6,795 nt of DNA from an uncultured beta proteobacterium (GTDB lineage Bacteria; Pseudomonadota; Gammaproteobacteria; Burkholderiales; Burkholderiaceae), in assembly GCA_903845455.1 (NCBI GenBank), contig CAIMXN010000278.1:1-6795 (forward strand), written 5' to 3'. The notes under the pieces are model-generated. The model did no database searches. It had not been told where the DNA came from and was given only the letters and a program-made list of their open reading frames with translations. A program made the position numbers and the translations under genes. Positions 4,802 through 6,795 of this stretch are shown in pieces; within the stretch, counting starts at the first letter, position 1; each line of letters starts with the position of its first letter.

Positions 4802-5293
4802 GTGAAAGATCAGCAGATTATTTCTGCAGAGCTGGAAAACTTGGGCTATGCGCTAGTAGATATTGAGCGTGAAGCTGGAGGTTTGCTGCGCGTCACGATT
4901 GAAAACCCCGATTACGAACGTTTAATTAACGTGGAAGATTGCGAAAAGGTAAGTCATCAACTGAGCTACACCCTGCCAGTTGAAAACATACCTTATGAGC
5001 GTTTAGAGGTTTCTTCCCCAGGTTTAGATCGCCCTGTGAAGTCAGCTGCAGATTTTGAGCGCTTCTCGGGTATGGAAGTAGAGATGAAATTGCGTGTTGC
5101 TGTTGGTGGCCGTAAGAATTTTCGTGGTGTGTTGCAAGGTTTGCTGAGTGGTGAATTGAATTCACCTGATGCGAAATTTAGTTTGTTGTTTGAAGGTGCC
5201 GATGGTGCCGAGTCTCAATTGGAGTTTTCTTTAGCCGAGGTCGATAAGACTCGGTTGGTCCCTGTTATTGATTTCAAAGGAAGAAAGTCATGA
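4802..5293 (+). CDS. rimP: Ribosome maturation factor RimP
   Basis: RimP binds the 30S subunit in the cytoplasm and helps its late assembly. This 163-residue protein has the usual two-domain layout. The N-terminal alpha/beta domain is about 1-78, with LGYALVDIE (14-22), the LLRVTIE strand (28-34) and the family hallmark SSPGLDRP (71-78). The SH3-like C-terminal domain is about 85-158. Length is near the family norm. The start is GTG at 4802, with AAGGGA at 4792-4797 ending 4 nt upstream. ATG triplets at 4789 and 4797 are out of frame, and the latter runs straight into a TGA that overlaps the GTG. The stop codon overlaps the nusA start (ATGA). Expression should depend on read-through of the terminator at 4752-4777. 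Confidence 0.95.
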   Translation: MKDQQIISAELENLGYALVDIEREAGGLLRVTIENPDYERLINVEDCEKVSHQLSYTLPVENIPYERLEVSSPGLDRPVKSAADFERFSGMEVEMKLRVAVGGRKNFRGVLQGLLSGELNSPDAKFSLLFEGADGAESQLEFSLAEVDKTRLVPVIDFKGRKS

Positions 5294-6771
5294 GCCGAGA
5301 AGTTCTCATGTTGGCAGACGCCCTAGCGCGTGAAAAGAACGTTGATCAAGCAATTGTGTTTGAGGCGTTAGAGATGGCTTTAGCCTCTGCAACTAAGAAA
5401 CGTTATACAACTGAAGATGTTGATATTCGTGTTTCAATTGATCGCGAGTCTGGTGAATACGAAACCTTCCGTCGCTGGTTGGTCGTTCCCGATGAAGCTG
5501 GTCTGCAAGAGCCTGATAAAGAGATTTTGCAATTTGAAGCTCAAGAGCAATTTCCGGATATGGAAGTTGGTGAGTTCATCGAAGAGCAAATCGAATCCTT
5601 GGCCTTTGGCCGAATTGGTGCGCAAGCCGCCAAGCAAGTCATTTTGCAGCGTATTCGTGATGCTGAGCGTGAGCAAATTTTGAACGACTACCTAGACCGT
5701 GGCGAAAAAGTCATGACCGGTACCGTCAAGCGTGCTGACAAAAACGGTTTAATTATTGAATCTGGTCGCGTTGAGGCATTGCTCCGTCGCGATCAAATGA
5801 TCCCTAAAGAAAACTTACGTTCGGGCGATCGTGTCCGCGCTTACATTCTTAAAGTGGATCGTGAAGCTCGTGGCCCACAAATTGAACTCTCCCGTACTTG
5901 TCCAGATTTCTTGATTAAGTTGTTCGAAAACGAAGTTCCTGAAATGGAACAGGGTTTATTAGAAATTAAAGGTGCAGCTCGTGACCCTGGTATCCGTGCC
6001 AAGATTGCAGTTGTCACTTATGACAAGCGTATCGATCCAATCGGTACTTGCGTAGGCGTTCGTGGCACACGCGTTACTGCAGTACGTAACGAAGTAGCTG
6101 GCGAAGCAGTGGATATCGTGTTGTGGTCTGAAGATCCAGCACAGTTTGTGATTGGTGCTTTAGCGCCAGCACAAGTATCTTCTATCGTAGTTGATGAAGA
6201 GCGTCATGCTATGGATGTAGTGGTCGATGAAGAGAACTTGGCAATTGCGATTGGTCGCAGTGGACAAAACGTGCGTTTGGCTAGTGACTTGACGGGTTGG
6301 CAGATCAATATCATGACTCCAGAAGAGTCTGCTGAGAAAACTGAAAAAGAGGCTGCATCTGTACGCCAGTTGTTTATGGATAAATTAGATGTGGATCAAG
6401 AAGTCGCTGATATTTTGATTGAAGAAGGATTCAATACATTGGAAGAGGTTGCATACGTACCTTTATCTGAAATGTTAGAGATTGATTCATTCGACGAAGA
6501 CACTGTAAATGAATTGCGTACTCGTGCACGTGACTCTTTGTTAACCATGGAATTGGCTAAAGAAGAGCGCGTTGGCGAGGTATCGCAAGACTTACGCTCC
6601 CTCGAGGGAATGACAACGGAGTTGATTGCTAAGCTTGCTGACAATCAAGTTCATACCCGTGACGACCTTGCTGAACTAGCTGTTGATGAGCTGGTTGAGG
6701 CGACACAAATTGACGAAGAAACTGCGAAAACGCTCATCATGAAAGCGCGCGAACATTGGTTTACTTCATGA
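5290..6771 (+). CDS. nusA: Transcription termination/antitermination factor NusA
   Basis: NusA binds RNA polymerase near the RNA exit channel, stimulates hairpin pausing and intrinsic termination, and takes part in rRNA antitermination complexes. The 493 residues match the E. coli length (495) and layout. The RNA polymerase-binding N-terminal domain is about 1-125. The S1 domain is about 135-201, ending in IELSRT. KH1 holds GTCVGVRGTRV.AVRNE (252-268) and the DIVLW strand (275-279). KH2 holds NLAIAIGRSGQNVRLAS (316-332). Two acidic repeats follow at about 360-420 and 432-490, each a helix-hairpin-helix-like module; the second has L-E-G-M. No key element is missing. The ATG overlaps the rimP stop by 4 bp, and AGGA (5278-5281) sits 8 nt upstream inside rimP, so translation is probably coupled. 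infB follows 13 bp later. Confidence 0.97.
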   Translation: MSREVLMLADALAREKNVDQAIVFEALEMALASATKKRYTTEDVDIRVSIDRESGEYETFRRWLVVPDEAGLQEPDKEILQFEAQEQFPDMEVGEFIEEQIESLAFGRIGAQAAKQVILQRIRDAEREQILNDYLDRGEKVMTGTVKRADKNGLIIESGRVEALLRRDQMIPKENLRSGDRVRAYILKVDREARGPQIELSRTCPDFLIKLFENEVPEMEQGLLEIKGAARDPGIRAKIAVVTYDKRIDPIGTCVGVRGTRVTAVRNEVAGEAVDIVLWSEDPAQFVIGALAPAQVSSIVVDEERHAMDVVVDEENLAIAIGRSGQNVRLASDLTGWQINIMTPEESAEKTEKEAASVRQLFMDKLDVDQEVADILIEEGFNTLEEVAYVPLSEMLEIDSFDEDTVNELRTRARDSLLTMELAKEERVGEVSQDLRSLEGMTTELIAKLADNQVHTRDDLAELAVDELVEATQIDEETAKTLIMKAREHWFTS

Positions 6772-6784
6772 GAGGAAGTAGTGC

Positions 6785-6795
6785 ATGGCAACAAC
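6785..6795 (+). CDS. infB: Start of infB, translation initiation factor IF-2 (partial)
   Basis: Only the first three codons and two further bases are in the window: ATG at 6785-6787, encoding M-A-T. A good ribosome binding site, GAGGA at 6772-6776, lies 8 nt upstream and overlaps the nusA stop region. The identity rests on the near-universal rimP-nusA-infB order and on my memory that IF-2 of related bacteria begins with Met-Ala. The sequence is too short to prove it. Confidence 0.75.

Noticed and set aside
1..6795. CRISPR arrays, insertion sequences, integrases, phage or defence genes
   Set aside because: Only local coding repeats were found. No terminal inverted repeats, transposase motifs, repeat-spacer arrays or compositional islands were seen.

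Overview
This 6.8 kb window looks like chromosomal DNA from a free-living betaproteobacterium of the order Burkholderiales. Polynucleobacter or a close relative is the best guess. The reasons are a moderate GC content, the gene order scpB-rluB-rimP-nusA-infB (which I remember as typical of Burkholderiaceae), and protein sequences that read like Burkholderiaceae orthologues. The genus is an inference, because no rRNA or other marker is present. I see no insertion sequence, integrase, CRISPR array, tRNA, toxin-antitoxin pair or other sign of transfer. This is core genome with several unusual details.

Layout. (1) 1-137: upstream region with a weak promoter candidate. (2) 138-812 (+): an exported NlpC/P60-fold protein whose catalytic cysteine position is glycine, followed by an intrinsic terminator at 821-854. 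(3) 853-936 (-): a 27-residue basic helical small protein with a strong ribosome binding site, overlapping that terminator. (4) 1024-1938 (-): a patatin-like serine hydrolase with a Tat-type signal peptide and a lipobox. (5) 1939-2129: divergent intergenic region with a perfect TATAAT box and a leader of about 150 nt that can fold into three hairpins. (6) 2130-2849 scpB and 2856-4628 rluB, 6 bp apart. (7) 4629-4801: a second perfect TATAAT box, a leader of about 110 nt with a 12-bp hairpin, and a textbook intrinsic terminator ending only 24 nt before rimP. (8) rimP (4802-5293) and nusA (5290-6771), which overlap by 4 bp, then the first codons of infB (6785 to the window end).

How the genes work together. 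The right-hand half is an information-processing block: chromosome condensation (ScpB), 23S rRNA pseudouridylation (RluB), 30S maturation (RimP), transcription elongation, termination and antitermination (NusA) and translation initiation (IF-2). The terminator in the rimP leader leaves no visible room for a further promoter before rimP. Expression of rimP-nusA-infB therefore probably depends on read-through, and NusA itself could influence that step. The left-hand part is an envelope neighbourhood: a probable cell-wall pseudoenzyme and a lipid-acting lipoprotein, on opposite strands and facing each other across the small gene.

The observations most worth following are the cysteine-less NlpC/P60 protein, the rimP attenuator-like leader, and the unnamed small protein at 853-936.
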